Shown piece after piece: positions 8,992 through 18,123 of a DNA stretch of 64,000 nucleotides; the stretch's first letter is position 1, and each line of letters opens with the position of its first letter. The translations under genes and the position numbers were made by a program. The stretch covers positions 124,001-188,000 of the forward strand of contig NZ_LQCI01000012.1 in the NCBI RefSeq assembly GCF_001613935.1, given 5' to 3'. Source of the stretch: Amycolatopsis regifaucium (GTDB lineage Bacteria; Actinomycetota; Actinomycetes; Mycobacteriales; Pseudonocardiaceae). The notes under the pieces are model-generated. The model was given only the letters and a program-made list of their open reading frames with translations. It made no database searches and was not told the DNA's origin.

Positions 8992-10763
8992 TCTTCTCCT
9001 TCAAGTGGTAGCCACGCTTCGACGCGCCAGCCGCCGCCCGGCGCGCGCCCGGCGGAGAGCCGGCCGTGCAGCAGGGCGACGCGTTCGCGCATGCCGATCA
9101 GACCGTAGCCGCCCGACCCGCCCGCCGGACGGCCCTGGGGCTCGCGTCCGTCGTCGGTCACCTGGAGGTGCAGTTCGTTTTCGACCACCTCGGCGATGAC
9201 CAGCGCCTCTTTCGCGCCGGACGCGTGCTTGCCGATGTTCGTCAGTGACTCCTGCACCAGCCGCAACGCCGACCGCCCGACCTCATGCGGCACGTTCGAC
9301 GGCAGTTCCAGCTTCATCGACGTCTCCACGCCGTGGTTCGACCGTTCGATCAGCGTCCGCAGGTCGGCGGCGAGATCGGTGGTGGCCTGTTCGCTGAACT
9401 CGCTGCTCCCGGCCGGAGCGTCGCCGCGCATGCTCCGCACGAGCCGCCGCATCGCCGCGAGCGCCTCCACCCCGGCGTCCTCGATCCGGCCCATCGCCTC
9501 GACCGCGATCTGCGGATTCTTCTCGCCCATCAGCTTCGCCGCCTGCGCCTGCACGACGATCCCGGTCACGTGGTGGGCGACGACGTCGTGCAGTTCCCGC
9601 GCGAGCGCCATCCGCTCCGACGTCTGCGCGTCGCTGATCGCCGACTGGATGACCTGGGTGCGCTCCGAATCCCGTGACCGCAGCGCGAGGCCGACCGCCA
9701 CCGAGATGCCGAGCAGCAGCAGACCGGCGATCGCGAATCCGGCGATGTCGTCGGGATCGGTCATCAGCCGGGGACTCGGCCGTCTGGTGTTGAGAACGCA
9801 GGCGATCACCACCACCCCGGTCATCCCCGCGAGCCGTGGCATGGCGTTGCCGAGCCCGACCGCTCGCACCAGCGTGACGATCGCGCCCATTCCCGCGACG
9901 ACCTGCGTCCCCGGCACGCCACCCGGCGTCGCGTATTCGTAGCCGAGCCGGAGGAACGGCGTCACCAGTGCGGACAGCAGCATGACGGCGGTGAGTCCGA
10001 CCATCGCGTCGGCAGGCCGTCGCGGGGCGGCGACCGCGATGACCGCGGCGACGATCGAGCAGATCAGGATGGGGAAGCCGTGGGCTCCGCTGGCGTAGGT
10101 GAAGCCGAACTCCAGGATCAGCGCGAAGCCCAGCATGCCGATGAGCGGCCACTGGCCCATCACCATCTTGTTGATCTTCTGCAGGTTCTCGTAGCGGTTC
10201 GGATGCGCCGTACGATCGCGTCCGGGAATCGCGAAGGCCAGCGTGCCGCCGAGCAGGATGCCGCCGAACAGCATCGCCTGCGCCATAGTGCTGTTCAACG
10301 GGCTGCCGTAGTAGTACCGGCCCGAAACCGCGGTCAGGGTCGCCAGCACCAGTCCGCTGATCACGGCGAACGCGACCCCCGGCCGCGTCCGGCGCGCCGC
10401 GTAGAACAGCACCTCCACCCCGGCCACCACCTCGGTGATGGACAGATGGGCGAGGACGCTCGAGTAGGTCGGGATGTCGAAATACCGGACGACCAGTGTG
10501 TAGGCCACCAGCACGACCGACGCGGCGACAGCGGCGACGGCCGCCCGTCTCTGCGCCCAGAGCGCGCAGAACACCATCGCGAAGATGCCGGGGAACAGCA
10601 GAAGGTCGATGCCTCGGGGACCCGTGTTGTCGAACGCGGCGTCGGTGATGAAGAGCAGGTCGAAACCGAGCGCGGCCAGGAGCACGGCCGCGGGAATGCC
10701 GATACGCCGCACGAGCGAGACCGCGCGTGCGTAAAACCTGTTCTGGGCTGGACCTGCTGTCAC
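8988..10763 (-). CDS. Sensor histidine kinase (HisKA_3 family)
   Basis: 591 residues. The N-terminal half is hydrophobic with about ten predicted membrane segments; the dimerisation/phosphoacceptor region LARELHDVVAHHV lies near residue 390, and the HATPase domain ends GYGLIGMRERVALLHGRLSAG. The frame stays open upstream to 11093, but those codons are antisense to the ABC gene. GTG 10763 (VTAGPAQNRFYARAV) is the credible start and has TACCGT 6 nt upstream, indicating a leaderless transcript. The many-helix sensor and the neighbouring MacB-like transporter suggest membrane or envelope stress sensing; this is inference. Confidence 0.85.
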   Translation of the reverse strand: MTAGPAQNRFYARAVSLVRRIGIPAAVLLAALGFDLLFITDAAFDNTGPRGIDLLLFPGIFAMVFCALWAQRRAAVAAVAASVVLVAYTLVVRYFDIPTYSSVLAHLSITEVVAGVEVLFYAARRTRPGVAFAVISGLVLATLTAVSGRYYYGSPLNSTMAQAMLFGGILLGGTLAFAIPGRDRTAHPNRYENLQKINKMVMGQWPLIGMLGFALILEFGFTYASGAHGFPILICSIVAAVIAVAAPRRPADAMVGLTAVMLLSALVTPFLRLGYEYATPGGVPGTQVVAGMGAIVTLVRAVGLGNAMPRLAGMTGVVVIACVLNTRRPSPRLMTDPDDIAGFAIAGLLLLGISVAVGLALRSRDSERTQVIQSAISDAQTSERMALARELHDVVAHHVTGIVVQAQAAKLMGEKNPQIAVEAMGRIEDAGVEALAAMRRLVRSMRGDAPAGSSEFSEQATTDLAADLRTLIERSNHGVETSMKLELPSNVPHEVGRSALRLVQESLTNIGKHASGAKEALVIAEVVENELHLQVTDDGREPQGRPAGGSGGYGLIGMRERVALLHGRLSAGRAPGGGWRVEAWLPLEGEE

Positions 10764-10821
10764 ACCGTGACGGTAGAGGATCCGCCGCCGTCCGCACCTT
10801 GGCCGACCGGCCCGACGTGGG

Positions 10822-10837
10822 TCGGCCGATCGGCCGA
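10822..10837. promoter_or_regulatory. 16-bp palindrome between divergent kinase and ABC operons
   Basis: TCGGCCGATCGGCCGA is a perfect palindrome inside the 181-bp divergent intergenic region. It is a candidate response-regulator or repressor operator; a structural palindrome by chance in GC-rich DNA is the alternative. Confidence 0.4.
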
Positions 10838-10944
10838 TGCGCGCGTGATCAGCACTGGCCGTCTGCCCGAAGTGGACACAGGCCCTTCGAAGCGAAGCTC
10901 TTCCCCGAAGCGGAACACCAAGTGACTGACTAGGGAGAATCACG

Positions 10945-11640
10945 GTGGAAGATCCACAGTGGACAGGGCAGCCGGTACTCGCCGGGCGTGGACTGGTGAA
11001 GCGGTACGGCACGCAGTACGCGCTGGCCGGGATCGACATCGACATCCAGGCGGGTGACGCGGTCGCCATCGTCGGGCCCTCCGGCTCGGGCAAGACCTCC
11101 CTGCTGCACGTGCTCGCCGGGATCCTCCGCGCCGACTCGGGGCAGATCTTCCTCGCCGGTCAACGGGTCGACCAGCTCAACGAGCGCAAGCGCAGCGAAT
11201 TGCGGCGCACCGAGTTCGGCTTCGTGTTCCAGTCCGGAATGCTCGTCGCCGAATTGAGCGCCGAGGAGAACGTCGCGTTGCCTTCGCTGCTCGGTGGCAA
11301 GGGCCGTAAGGAATCCATCGAGGCCGGCCGCGAATGGCTGGCGAAACTCGGCCTCGCCGGCAAGGAGAAGCGCCGTCCCGGTGAGCTTTCCGGTGGTGAG
11401 GCGCAGCGTGTCGCGATCGCGCGGGCGCTGACGCACCGGCCGAAGGTGATCTTCGCCGACGAGCCGACCGGCGCCCTCGACACCCGCACCGGCCGCGCCA
11501 CCATGGACGCCCTGCTCTCGGCGGCCGCCGACAGCGGTGCCGCCGTGATCGTGGTGACCCACGACCGCGAACTCGCCGAGACCATGCCGCGCACCGTCTC
11601 CATCCGCGACGGCCTGATCGCGACGAGGCTGGCCGCGTAA
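10945..11640 (+). CDS. ABC transporter ATP-binding protein (MacB/LolD type)
   Basis: 231 residues. Walker A GPSGSGKTS near residue 47, signature LSGGEAQRVAIARAL near 150, Walker B VIFADEPTGALD, and H-loop VVTHD. It supplies ATP hydrolysis for the FtsX-like permease encoded next, whose ATG overlaps this stop codon by one base (TAATG). The GTG start has a good ribosome site (AGGGAGA) 6-7 nt upstream. Together with the divergent kinase/regulator pair it resembles regulated MacB-type export or peptide-resistance modules; substrate unknown. Confidence 0.9.
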   Translation: MEDPQWTGQPVLAGRGLVKRYGTQYALAGIDIDIQAGDAVAIVGPSGSGKTSLLHVLAGILRADSGQIFLAGQRVDQLNERKRSELRRTEFGFVFQSGMLVAELSAEENVALPSLLGGKGRKESIEAGREWLAKLGLAGKEKRRPGELSGGEAQRVAIARALTHRPKVIFADEPTGALDTRTGRATMDALLSAAADSGAAVIVVTHDRELAETMPRTVSIRDGLIATRLAA

Positions 11641-13886
11641 TGAACAGTTTCCAGCTGGCCATGCGGGTGCTCCGGGTCGACCGCCGGACCCGCACGTCGG
11701 CCATCCTCACCGCGGTCGGGGTCGCCGTCGCGACCAGTCTGGTGCTCCTGCTGGCCTCCCTCCCGGGTGCCACGCAGGCCCGCTCGCAGCGGGCGATCTG
11801 GCAGGACATCCACAGTTACTACTCCGACTCGGGCGAGGCACAGCGTCCGGCGCCGCTGCTGATGGCGGCGAACAAGGACTACGCCGGAGACCGTGAGATC
11901 ACCCGCGTCGACGTCGCGCTGACCGGCACTTCGCCGATGCTCAGCCTGCCGCCGGGCATCCCGAAGCTGCCCGGCCCCGGCGAGGCGATCGTTTCGCCCG
12001 CCCTCGGGAAACTGATCCAGTCGACACCGTCGGCCCAGCTCGGGGAACGTTTCGGCAAACTGGTCAACGCACTCGGCCCGGACTCGCTGATGTATCCGGA
12101 GCAGCTGGTCGCCGTCGTCGGCCACACCCCGGACGCGATGCCGAAGTCGGCGCAGGCCGCGGACGGCTTTCCCAACAAGCAGGCCGAGCCCGACCCCCTG
12201 CTCGAACTGCTCGCCTGGGTCGGCGTCATCGTCCTGCTCGTGCCGAGCCTGGTGCTCGTCGCGTCTTCGGCCCGGCTCACCGCCGCACGGCGTGAGGTGC
12301 GGATGGCGGCGCTGCGGCTGGCAGGGGCGACCCCCGGCCAGGTGATGAAGATCGTCGCCGGCGAGACGGCGTTGTCCGCGATCGTCGGTGCGTTGCTCGG
12401 CATCCTCGTCGCACCGGCGTTACAGGGCCTCGCGACGTTCGTGCCGTGGGGTGGTGGCACCTGGCTCGCGTCGGACTTCGGTCTTTCGACCGGCTCGACC
12501 GTCGCGGTCGCCGTGGCGATCCCGCTGCTGGTCGTCTTCGCCGGGGTGCTCGGCATCCGTCGCGTGCTGAAGACACCGCTGTTCGCGGCTTCGGCGCACG
12601 CTCGCAAACCACTGCACTGGTGGCGTCTGCTCTCGGTCCCGGTGGCCGGCGCCTTCTTCCTCTTCGCGGTGAGCCAGGACCAAGCCAGCCTGCCGATGGT
12701 GATGTTCGGCCTGTTCCTGCTGGTCGGGTCGGCCGCGATCATCGGACCGTGGGTCACGTCCGCGGTGGGCGGCACGTTCGTCCGTGTCTGGCGCAAACCG
12801 GCCTCGCTGCTGGCGGGCCGCAGACTCCGCGACGACCCGAAGAGCGCTTACCGCGCCACGGCGGGTGTCGTGCTCGCGGTCTTCACCGGTTCGATGGCGC
12901 TCACGCTGCTGCCGTCGTTCGAGTCGATGGCGGGCGGTGGACGGACCTTCAAGGACAACATCATCTACGCCGACGCGGACGCGGCCCACGCCCAGCAGAT
13001 GGTCGACCAGACCAACGCCTCCCTCGCCCGCAACGGGATCGCCGACAAGGCCGTCGCCGTCGGCCAGGTCTACCTGGCCACCGGCGAGGCGGGAACCCGC
13101 TCCGAGACGCTGAACCGAGCCTTCGTGATGACCTGCGAGGACGCCGAGAGCCTGTTGCGGGTGAACATCGGCGGTTCCTGCCGGCCGGGCCCGGCGGTCT
13201 ACAGCACGTCCCCGCTCGACCTGTCGAAGTACCGCGTGAGCCAGCAGTGGAACCAGGCAGGCGTGCCGCTCGGGAACGTCCCGGTGCGGGTGTTCTCCGG
13301 GGCCGAAGAGGACACTTTCCGCACGATCGTCATCGACCCGGCCCTGCTGCCCGCCGGGGTCACCCCGGAGAACCTCGACGTGGTCGTGCCGACGACTCCG
13401 TCGAACGGCGAGGTCGTGCGGACGGCGCTGGTCGGGGCGGCGCCGGGGGTCGAGGTCGGCAGCCGTGGCCTGCACCTGATCGGCCAGCAGCAGGAACTGG
13501 CCGACCTGCGCCGGGTCACCGTCATCGGCCTGATCGCCGCCGGGGTGCTCGCCGGCTGCAGTGCGGCCGTGGCGACCGCCGGTTCGGTGATGGACCGCCG
13601 TCGCACCTTCGGGGCACTCATCGCGGCCGGGACACCGGTCCGGGTGCTGGCGAGGGCGCTGCGGATGGAGGCGGCCCTGCCCGCGATGGTGGCCACCATC
13701 GGCGCGGGTGTGGTCGGGATAGGCGTCGGCGTGGGGCTCTACAGCATGGTCGAGAAGGACCCGGTCGTGCTGAGCCCGTGGCTGCTGGCGCCCGTGGTGC
13801 TGGGAATCGGGGTGGCGTTGCTCGGGGCATCCGTCTCGACCCCGGCGCTCAAGCGGGTGCAGTCGGAGCCACTCGCCGACGAGTGA
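11640..13886 (+). CDS. FtsX-like ABC transporter permease
   Basis: 748 residues. The layout is one N-terminal helix (about 20-40), a periplasmic domain, a helix block about 190-420, a second extracellular domain about 430-620 and a final helix trio about 625-740. Two FtsX cores are recognisable, RREVRMAALRLAGATPGQVM near 220 and RRRTFGALIAAGTPVRVLA near 655. This duplicated-core arrangement matches large actinobacterial FtsX permeases that use a MacB-like ATPase. It is probably an extruder or extracellular force transducer rather than an importer. Confidence 0.88.
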   Translation: MNSFQLAMRVLRVDRRTRTSAILTAVGVAVATSLVLLLASLPGATQARSQRAIWQDIHSYYSDSGEAQRPAPLLMAANKDYAGDREITRVDVALTGTSPMLSLPPGIPKLPGPGEAIVSPALGKLIQSTPSAQLGERFGKLVNALGPDSLMYPEQLVAVVGHTPDAMPKSAQAADGFPNKQAEPDPLLELLAWVGVIVLLVPSLVLVASSARLTAARREVRMAALRLAGATPGQVMKIVAGETALSAIVGALLGILVAPALQGLATFVPWGGGTWLASDFGLSTGSTVAVAVAIPLLVVFAGVLGIRRVLKTPLFAASAHARKPLHWWRLLSVPVAGAFFLFAVSQDQASLPMVMFGLFLLVGSAAIIGPWVTSAVGGTFVRVWRKPASLLAGRRLRDDPKSAYRATAGVVLAVFTGSMALTLLPSFESMAGGGRTFKDNIIYADADAAHAQQMVDQTNASLARNGIADKAVAVGQVYLATGEAGTRSETLNRAFVMTCEDAESLLRVNIGGSCRPGPAVYSTSPLDLSKYRVSQQWNQAGVPLGNVPVRVFSGAEEDTFRTIVIDPALLPAGVTPENLDVVVPTTPSNGEVVRTALVGAAPGVEVGSRGLHLIGQQQELADLRRVTVIGLIAAGVLAGCSAAVATAGSVMDRRRTFGALIAAGTPVRVLARALRMEAALPAMVATIGAGVVGIGVGVGLYSMVEKDPVVLSPWLLAPVVLGIGVALLGASVSTPALKRVQSEPLADE

Positions 13887-13928
13887 AAAGTTCGCCCGAA
13901 TGGCGTCATGGCGCCTGGGCGAGCAGGT

Positions 13929-13961
13929 CTCGTGGGTGGAGTCGATGGTTCCACCCACGAG
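13929..13961. terminator. Terminator hairpin after the FtsX permease
   Basis: Perfect 12-bp stem CTCGTGGGTGGA / TCCACCCACGAG with a 9-nt loop, 43 bp after the stop codon. Its CTCGTG.GTGG outer stem resembles the much larger hairpin at 61625. Confidence 0.7.
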
Positions 13962-14051
13962 CCGGGTGACCCGATCGTCCCTCTGTCGGGGGAGGGACGA
14001 ACGGGCACGGGGATGCGCAGGGGGCATTCCGGAGGCACGGGGTGTGCGAAC

Positions 14052-14086
14052 GGGCCGGTCAGGACGGGGGACGTCCTGACCGGCCC
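14052..14086. terminator. Convergent terminator before trmB
   Basis: Perfect 15-bp stem GGGCCGGTCAGGACG / CGTCCTGACCGGCCC with a 5-nt loop, followed by TTTCC. It lies 11 bp from the trmB stop codon and should end trmB transcription, and perhaps read-through from the permease gene. Confidence 0.8.
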
Positions 14087-14097
14087 TTTCCGGCAGG

Positions 14098-14805
14098 TCA
14101 GACGCGTTCGAAAAGCAAGTCGTGCGAAATCCGGCCCTCGACGTCGGCGCGGTTCTCGAACTTGGTGATCGGGCGCCACTCCGGGCGCGGGGCCCAGCCG
14201 CCGGGCTCGTCGGCGTGGCGGTTGCGCAGGAGCGGCTCGGCCGAGCAGACCTCCATCATCTGCTCCGCGTAATTCTCCCAGTCGGTCGCCAGGTGGAACG
14301 TGCCGCCCGGTTCGAGCCGCGAGGCCACCAGCGAGACGAACTCCGGTTGCACGATCCGCCGCTTGTGGTGCCGCTTCTTCGGCCACGGGTCCGGGAAGAA
14401 CAGCCGGACCCCGGCCAGCGTGCCCGGCTCGACGTGCTCGGTCAGCAGGATGACGGCGTCCCCGTGCATCAGCCGCAGGTTCTTCACCCCGAGCTTCTCG
14501 GCGCGCAACATCAGCTGGCCGAGCCCGGGGTCGTAGACCTCGACCGCGACGTAGTTGAGTTCCGGCGCGGCCGCGGCGAGCTGGGAGGTGGTCTCGCCCA
14601 TCCCCGAACCGATCTCCACCATGACCGGGGCCCGCCTGCCGAACCAGTCGTCGAAGTCCACCGGGCCTTCGGGCAGTTCGCCGACCGTGCGGCCGAGCGA
14701 CGGCCACAGCTCGTCCCACGCTCGCTGCTGCCCGACGGTCATCCGGCCGCCGCGTTTGACATAACTGACCACGCTGCGCATCCGTGGCTGGTCCTCGTTT
14801 TCCAC
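14098..14805 (-). CDS. trmB: tRNA (guanine-N7-)-methyltransferase
   Basis: 235 residues. The SAM motif VEIGSGMGETT is near residue 56, followed by FFPDPWPKKRHHKRRIVQ near 131-148, which is diagnostic of TrmB, and LATDWENYAEQMM near 170. The enzyme methylates G46 of the tRNA variable loop. The GTG start at 14805 is used here; ATG 14781 (MRSVVSYVKRGGRM) is an alternative that would drop a poorly conserved 8-residue leader. Confidence 0.92.
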   Translation of the reverse strand: MENEDQPRMRSVVSYVKRGGRMTVGQQRAWDELWPSLGRTVGELPEGPVDFDDWFGRRAPVMVEIGSGMGETTSQLAAAAPELNYVAVEVYDPGLGQLMLRAEKLGVKNLRLMHGDAVILLTEHVEPGTLAGVRLFFPDPWPKKRHHKRRIVQPEFVSLVASRLEPGGTFHLATDWENYAEQMMEVCSAEPLLRNRHADEPGGWAPRPEWRPITKFENRADVEGRISHDLLFERV

Positions 14806-14824
14806 CCACCCATTAAACGTGGGG

Positions 14825-15367
14825 TTACCGGACCGCTTCGAACTCCCCCAGCCGCGAGCGCAGACCCGCGAATCCGGCGACCGCGATCGGCTGCGGCGTC
14901 GTGCTGGAGTGGGCGGGGAGAACGTCGATCCAGCCGTCGTGGCGGCTGGTGTTCAGCACCGTGGTCGGGATCGAATGCCCGGACGCTCCGCGTTCGGAAG
15001 GCATGAACTCCCAGTAGCCGGATTCCCCGTCCGCGGCCCACGGGACGAATTCCCAACCCGGCCGCCTGCCGAGCAGGCCGGCGATGCGATCTTCGATGCG
15101 GAAACCGAGTTCCCGCGATTCGAGTCTGCCTTCCACGACGGCGCGAAGCCACCACGGTGCGGGAATTTCCCCGTGCATTCCGCTGGACGCGCGGTACAGC
15201 GAGACAACGAGTTCTTCGGGCGCGCGGTGCACCCAGGCGCGGCGGATATCGGACGGCCGGGTCGCGGACGCCACCGTGCGGGGTAGTTCGATCGCCTGTG
15301 ACCATTCGAGGTCGAGCATGGGCTCGAGCCTCGGTTGCGTGCTTTCCGTGCGAGCTTTCGGGATCAT
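14825..15367 (-). CDS. Uncharacterised protein, about 180 aa
   Basis: I do not recognise a family. The protein is soluble, with no signal peptide or membrane segment; it contains the Trp-rich stretches PAPWWLRAVVEGR and GESGYWEFMPSE and a C-terminal PIAVAGFAGLRSRL. The ATG at 15367 has a ribosome site (GGGAG) 8 nt upstream, preferred over the in-frame upstream GTG at 15400. It ends 19 bp before trmB begins and is read in the same direction, so the two may be co-transcribed. Confidence 0.6.
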   Translation of the reverse strand: MIPKARTESTQPRLEPMLDLEWSQAIELPRTVASATRPSDIRRAWVHRAPEELVVSLYRASSGMHGEIPAPWWLRAVVEGRLESRELGFRIEDRIAGLLGRRPGWEFVPWAADGESGYWEFMPSERGASGHSIPTTVLNTSRHDGWIDVLPAHSSTTPQPIAVAGFAGLRSRLGEFEAVR

Positions 15368-15536
15368 GCGTTCTACTCCCTGACCGGAATCCACCGTCAA
15401 GGATCACCTCCGGGGCCGAAGAGCCGAAAATAGGCTCATCCCGAGCATCGCCCGGTCAGGAACAGTATGTCCGCTTCCTGTGAGAGAAGCCACATCCTCT
15501 TAACGTGGACTTAACTCCTTTGGTGGCGGTAAAAGC

Positions 15537-16289
15537 TCACGCGTCCCGGCGGTGGGTGATCATCAGTCCGGCCGTATAGACAAGCACACAGATACCAGCG
15601 AAATAAGCCAAATAGCCCCACGGTCCCATCGGCGGCTGGAGTTTCAGCATCGAAACCGTCAGATCGGGGCCGGAAAATTGATTCGCCGCGAAGAACGGCA
15701 TCCACTGGTAGATGTCGTCGCCCACGCGCGGAATCAGCACGACGAGGCCTTCGAGCAACTGTGTCCAGGCCAAGGCGAACCCGAGTGCGAACGCGGGGTT
15801 GCGGAACAGCAGTCCGAGGCCGACGCCGAGCAGCCCGGTCAGCGCGAAGGTCAGGCCCTGGCCTGCCACCGCGCGCCAGTCGGCTCCCGAAGCCAAGCCC
15901 AGGTCGGCGGCCGGTTTGATCAGATACGCGACCGCCCACGAGCCGAAGCCCACCAGTAGCCCGATCAGTCCCGAGAACACCCCGACGACGGCGCCCTTCG
16001 CCAGCAACGCGGGCACACGCGAGGGCACCGCCTGGAAGGTGAGTTTCATCGTGCCCCAGTTGAACTCCGTCGCCGCCGCGAGGATGGCGAGGACGAGCAC
16101 CACGGTGCGGCCGAGCGCGCTGGCGACCTGGGTCGAGTTGACGCCTGTCTGGCCCTCCAACGGAACGAAACCGAAGAACAACGCGGTGTAGGCGAGCGCC
16201 ACCACGACCGCGATGCCCGCGCACCACCAGGGTGCGCGGGTGCTCAGCAGCTTGATCCGCTCGGCGCGGAGCAGGTTCACCGCGGTCAT
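15537..16289 (-). CDS. ABC-2 type permease
   Basis: 250 residues with six predicted membrane helices. It begins MTAVNLLRAERIKLLSTRAPWW, typical of actinobacterial ABC-2 permeases that pair with BcrA/DrrA-like ATPases. The ATG overlaps the stop of the upstream ATPase gene by 4 nt. It is clearly paralogous to the permease at 17358 (shared LLRAERIKLLSTRAPWW / LLAVERIKLFTTRSPWW start and RRDA / KRDA end). Substrate unknown; export of a lipid or small toxic molecule is the usual role. Confidence 0.85.
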   Translation of the reverse strand: MTAVNLLRAERIKLLSTRAPWWCAGIAVVVALAYTALFFGFVPLEGQTGVNSTQVASALGRTVVLVLAILAAATEFNWGTMKLTFQAVPSRVPALLAKGAVVGVFSGLIGLLVGFGSWAVAYLIKPAADLGLASGADWRAVAGQGLTFALTGLLGVGLGLLFRNPAFALGFALAWTQLLEGLVVLIPRVGDDIYQWMPFFAANQFSGPDLTVSMLKLQPPMGPWGYLAYFAGICVLVYTAGLMITHRRDA

Positions 16290-17209
16290 CGGCCGACCTC
16301 CGTAACCTGGCCGGTGCGGTATTCGACGGCTCCGGCGGTCAACTGCATGTACGCCTGTTCGAGCGAGCCGGTGAGCGGCTTCAACTCGTGCAGGGTCGCG
16401 CCCGCGGCGAACGCGAGTTCGCCGATGTCGTCGCTGTCCATTTCGGACACGATGAGCGCGCCGGCGTCCTCGCGGAATTCGGCGCCCTTCTCGGTCAGCG
16501 CTGTGCGCAATTCGGGCAGCTGCGGGCTGCGGACCCGCACGCCGAGGCCCTTCGCCCGGCCGATGAAGTCCTCCATCGTGCCCTGATAGATCAGCTTCCC
16601 CCGGCCGATCACGACGAGGTCCTGCGCGGTCTGCGCCATCTCCGGCAGCAGGTGGCTGGACACGAACACGGTGCGGCCCTCGGCGGCGAGCGCGTGCATC
16701 AGCTTCCGGATCCACACGATGCCCTCGGGATCGAGCCCGTTGACCGGTTCGTCGAACAGCAGCACCCGGGGGTCGCCCAGCAGCGCCGTGGCGATTCCGA
16801 GCCGCTGCGACATCCCGAGCGAGAACTGCCCGGCCCGTTTGCGGGCGACCGATTCCAGGCCGACCAGCCGGAGCACCTCGTCGACTCGCTTGTCGGGAAG
16901 GCCGTTGGTCGCGGCGATCCAGCGGAGGTGCTCGCGGGCGGTGCGGCCGGGGTGGCGCCAGGTGGCGTCCATCATGCCGCCGACCGTCCGCAGTGGGTCA
17001 TGCAAGTCCCGGTAGGGCTTGCCGTCGATGGTCACCGAGCCCGACGTCGGGTTGTCGAGCCCGAGCATCATCCGCATGGTGGTGGACTTGCCCGCCCCGT
17101 TCGGGCCGAGGAACCCGGTCACCCGGCCCGCTCGGGCGGTGAAGGAAAGATCGTCGACGGCGAGCTTGTCACCGTAGCGTTTCGTGAGCCCGGCGGCCTC
17201 GATCATCAC
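16286..17209 (-). CDS. ABC-2 transporter ATP-binding protein
   Basis: 307 residues. Walker A GPNGAGKST near 37, signature FSLGMSQRLGIA near 130, Walker B VLLFDEPVNGLDPEG near 151, and H-loop VSSHLL. A C-terminal about 90-residue domain (SLEQAYMQLTAGAVEYRTG) is typical of this family. It forms a unit with the permease at 15537. It is near-colinear with the ATPase at 18124, implying tandem duplication of the pair. Confidence 0.88.
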   Translation of the reverse strand: MMIEAAGLTKRYGDKLAVDDLSFTARAGRVTGFLGPNGAGKSTTMRMMLGLDNPTSGSVTIDGKPYRDLHDPLRTVGGMMDATWRHPGRTAREHLRWIAATNGLPDKRVDEVLRLVGLESVARKRAGQFSLGMSQRLGIATALLGDPRVLLFDEPVNGLDPEGIVWIRKLMHALAAEGRTVFVSSHLLPEMAQTAQDLVVIGRGKLIYQGTMEDFIGRAKGLGVRVRSPQLPELRTALTEKGAEFREDAGALIVSEMDSDDIGELAFAAGATLHELKPLTGSLEQAYMQLTAGAVEYRTGQVTEVGR

Positions 17210-17243
17210 CCCTCCCTCCGGTGGATTCCGACCTTACGCGGGA

Positions 17244-17282
17244 AAGGACCGGGCTGCCCCCCGATAAGGCGGCCCGGTCCTT
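17244..17282. terminator. Terminator between the two duplicated ABC pairs
   Basis: AAGGACCGGGC pairs with GCCCGGTCCTT over a 17-nt loop. It lies downstream of the 17358-18095 permease and so separates the two exporter transcripts. Confidence 0.65.
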
Positions 17283-17357
17283 GTTCCCCTTTTTCTCCCC
17301 GTCCGGTCGCTTCGCTCCCCCGAGCCGAGCGACCGGTTTCCTCCCCTGCGGAAGTCC

Positions 17358-18095
17358 TTACGCGTCGCGCTTGTTCGCGGCGACCAGCGAGATGACCAGC
17401 AGCACCAGCGCGAAACCGGCGAAGTAGGCCAGCGACCCGGCTTGGCTCAACGGCGCTTCCGCCGCGCCGGGGCTCGAACCCGAACCGGTGAGGAACCTGT
17501 CGGCGACGCGGAACGGCATCCACTCGTAGATGTCCTTGCCGATCTTCGGGATGAGCTGGACCAGGTTCTCCACCGCGAGGGCGTAGATCAGCACGAGTGA
17601 GATGGCGCCGGCACTGTGCCGGATCAGGATGCCGACGGCGATCGCGATCACCGAGGCGAGCGCGAACACCACCCCCACCCCGGCGACATTGATCCATTCC
17701 GCGGTGGTGTTCAGCATGAGGTCTTCCGGCCGCATGAGCGAGGCGAGGCCCCAGGCGCCGAACGCGGCGATCTCGCCGATCACGAGCGACAGGGCCGCGA
17801 CCACGCCGGTCTTGGCCAGCAGCGCCGAGGTGCGGTTCGGCACGGCCTGGAAGGTGGTGCGAATGGTGCCGAAGCGGTATTCGGTGGTCACCGAAAGCGC
17901 GGCGAACACCATGATCACGGCCATGCCGAAGCCGTAACCGAACTGGGTCCAGCTGACCTCGGTGAGTTCCCCGGTGGGTGCGGCACTGGAGACGATGGCG
18001 GCGAAGCCGATCACGACCGCCAGTGCGGCCAGCGCGCACCACCAGGGTGAGCGTGTGGTGAACAGCTTGATGCGTTCCACAGCGAGCAGAGTCAT
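17358..18095 (-). CDS. ABC-2 type permease (paralogue)
   Basis: 245 residues with six predicted helices. It opens MTLLAVERIKLFTTRSPWWC and ends AANKRDA, mirroring the permease at 15537. A ribosome site (GAGGAAAG) precedes the ATG. The gene lies 28 bp after its partner ATPase gene (18124-19062), so the pair forms one operon. Confidence 0.85.
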   Translation of the reverse strand: MTLLAVERIKLFTTRSPWWCALAALAVVIGFAAIVSSAAPTGELTEVSWTQFGYGFGMAVIMVFAALSVTTEYRFGTIRTTFQAVPNRTSALLAKTGVVAALSLVIGEIAAFGAWGLASLMRPEDLMLNTTAEWINVAGVGVVFALASVIAIAVGILIRHSAGAISLVLIYALAVENLVQLIPKIGKDIYEWMPFRVADRFLTGSGSSPGAAEAPLSQAGSLAYFAGFALVLLVISLVAANKRDA

Positions 18096-18123
18096 GGCTT
18101 TTCTTTCCTCGGAAGGTAAGCGG

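Noticed and set aside
7060..9199. Very long + strand frames opposite the amidohydrolase and response regulator
   Set aside because: Antisense shadows rich in Arg, Gly, Asp and His; both - strand genes have intact catalytic motifs.
12420..14027. 535-codon - strand frame and 507-codon + strand frame across the FtsX gene
   Set aside because: Shadows of the permease, which has clear FtsX motifs and hydrophobic helices in its own frame.
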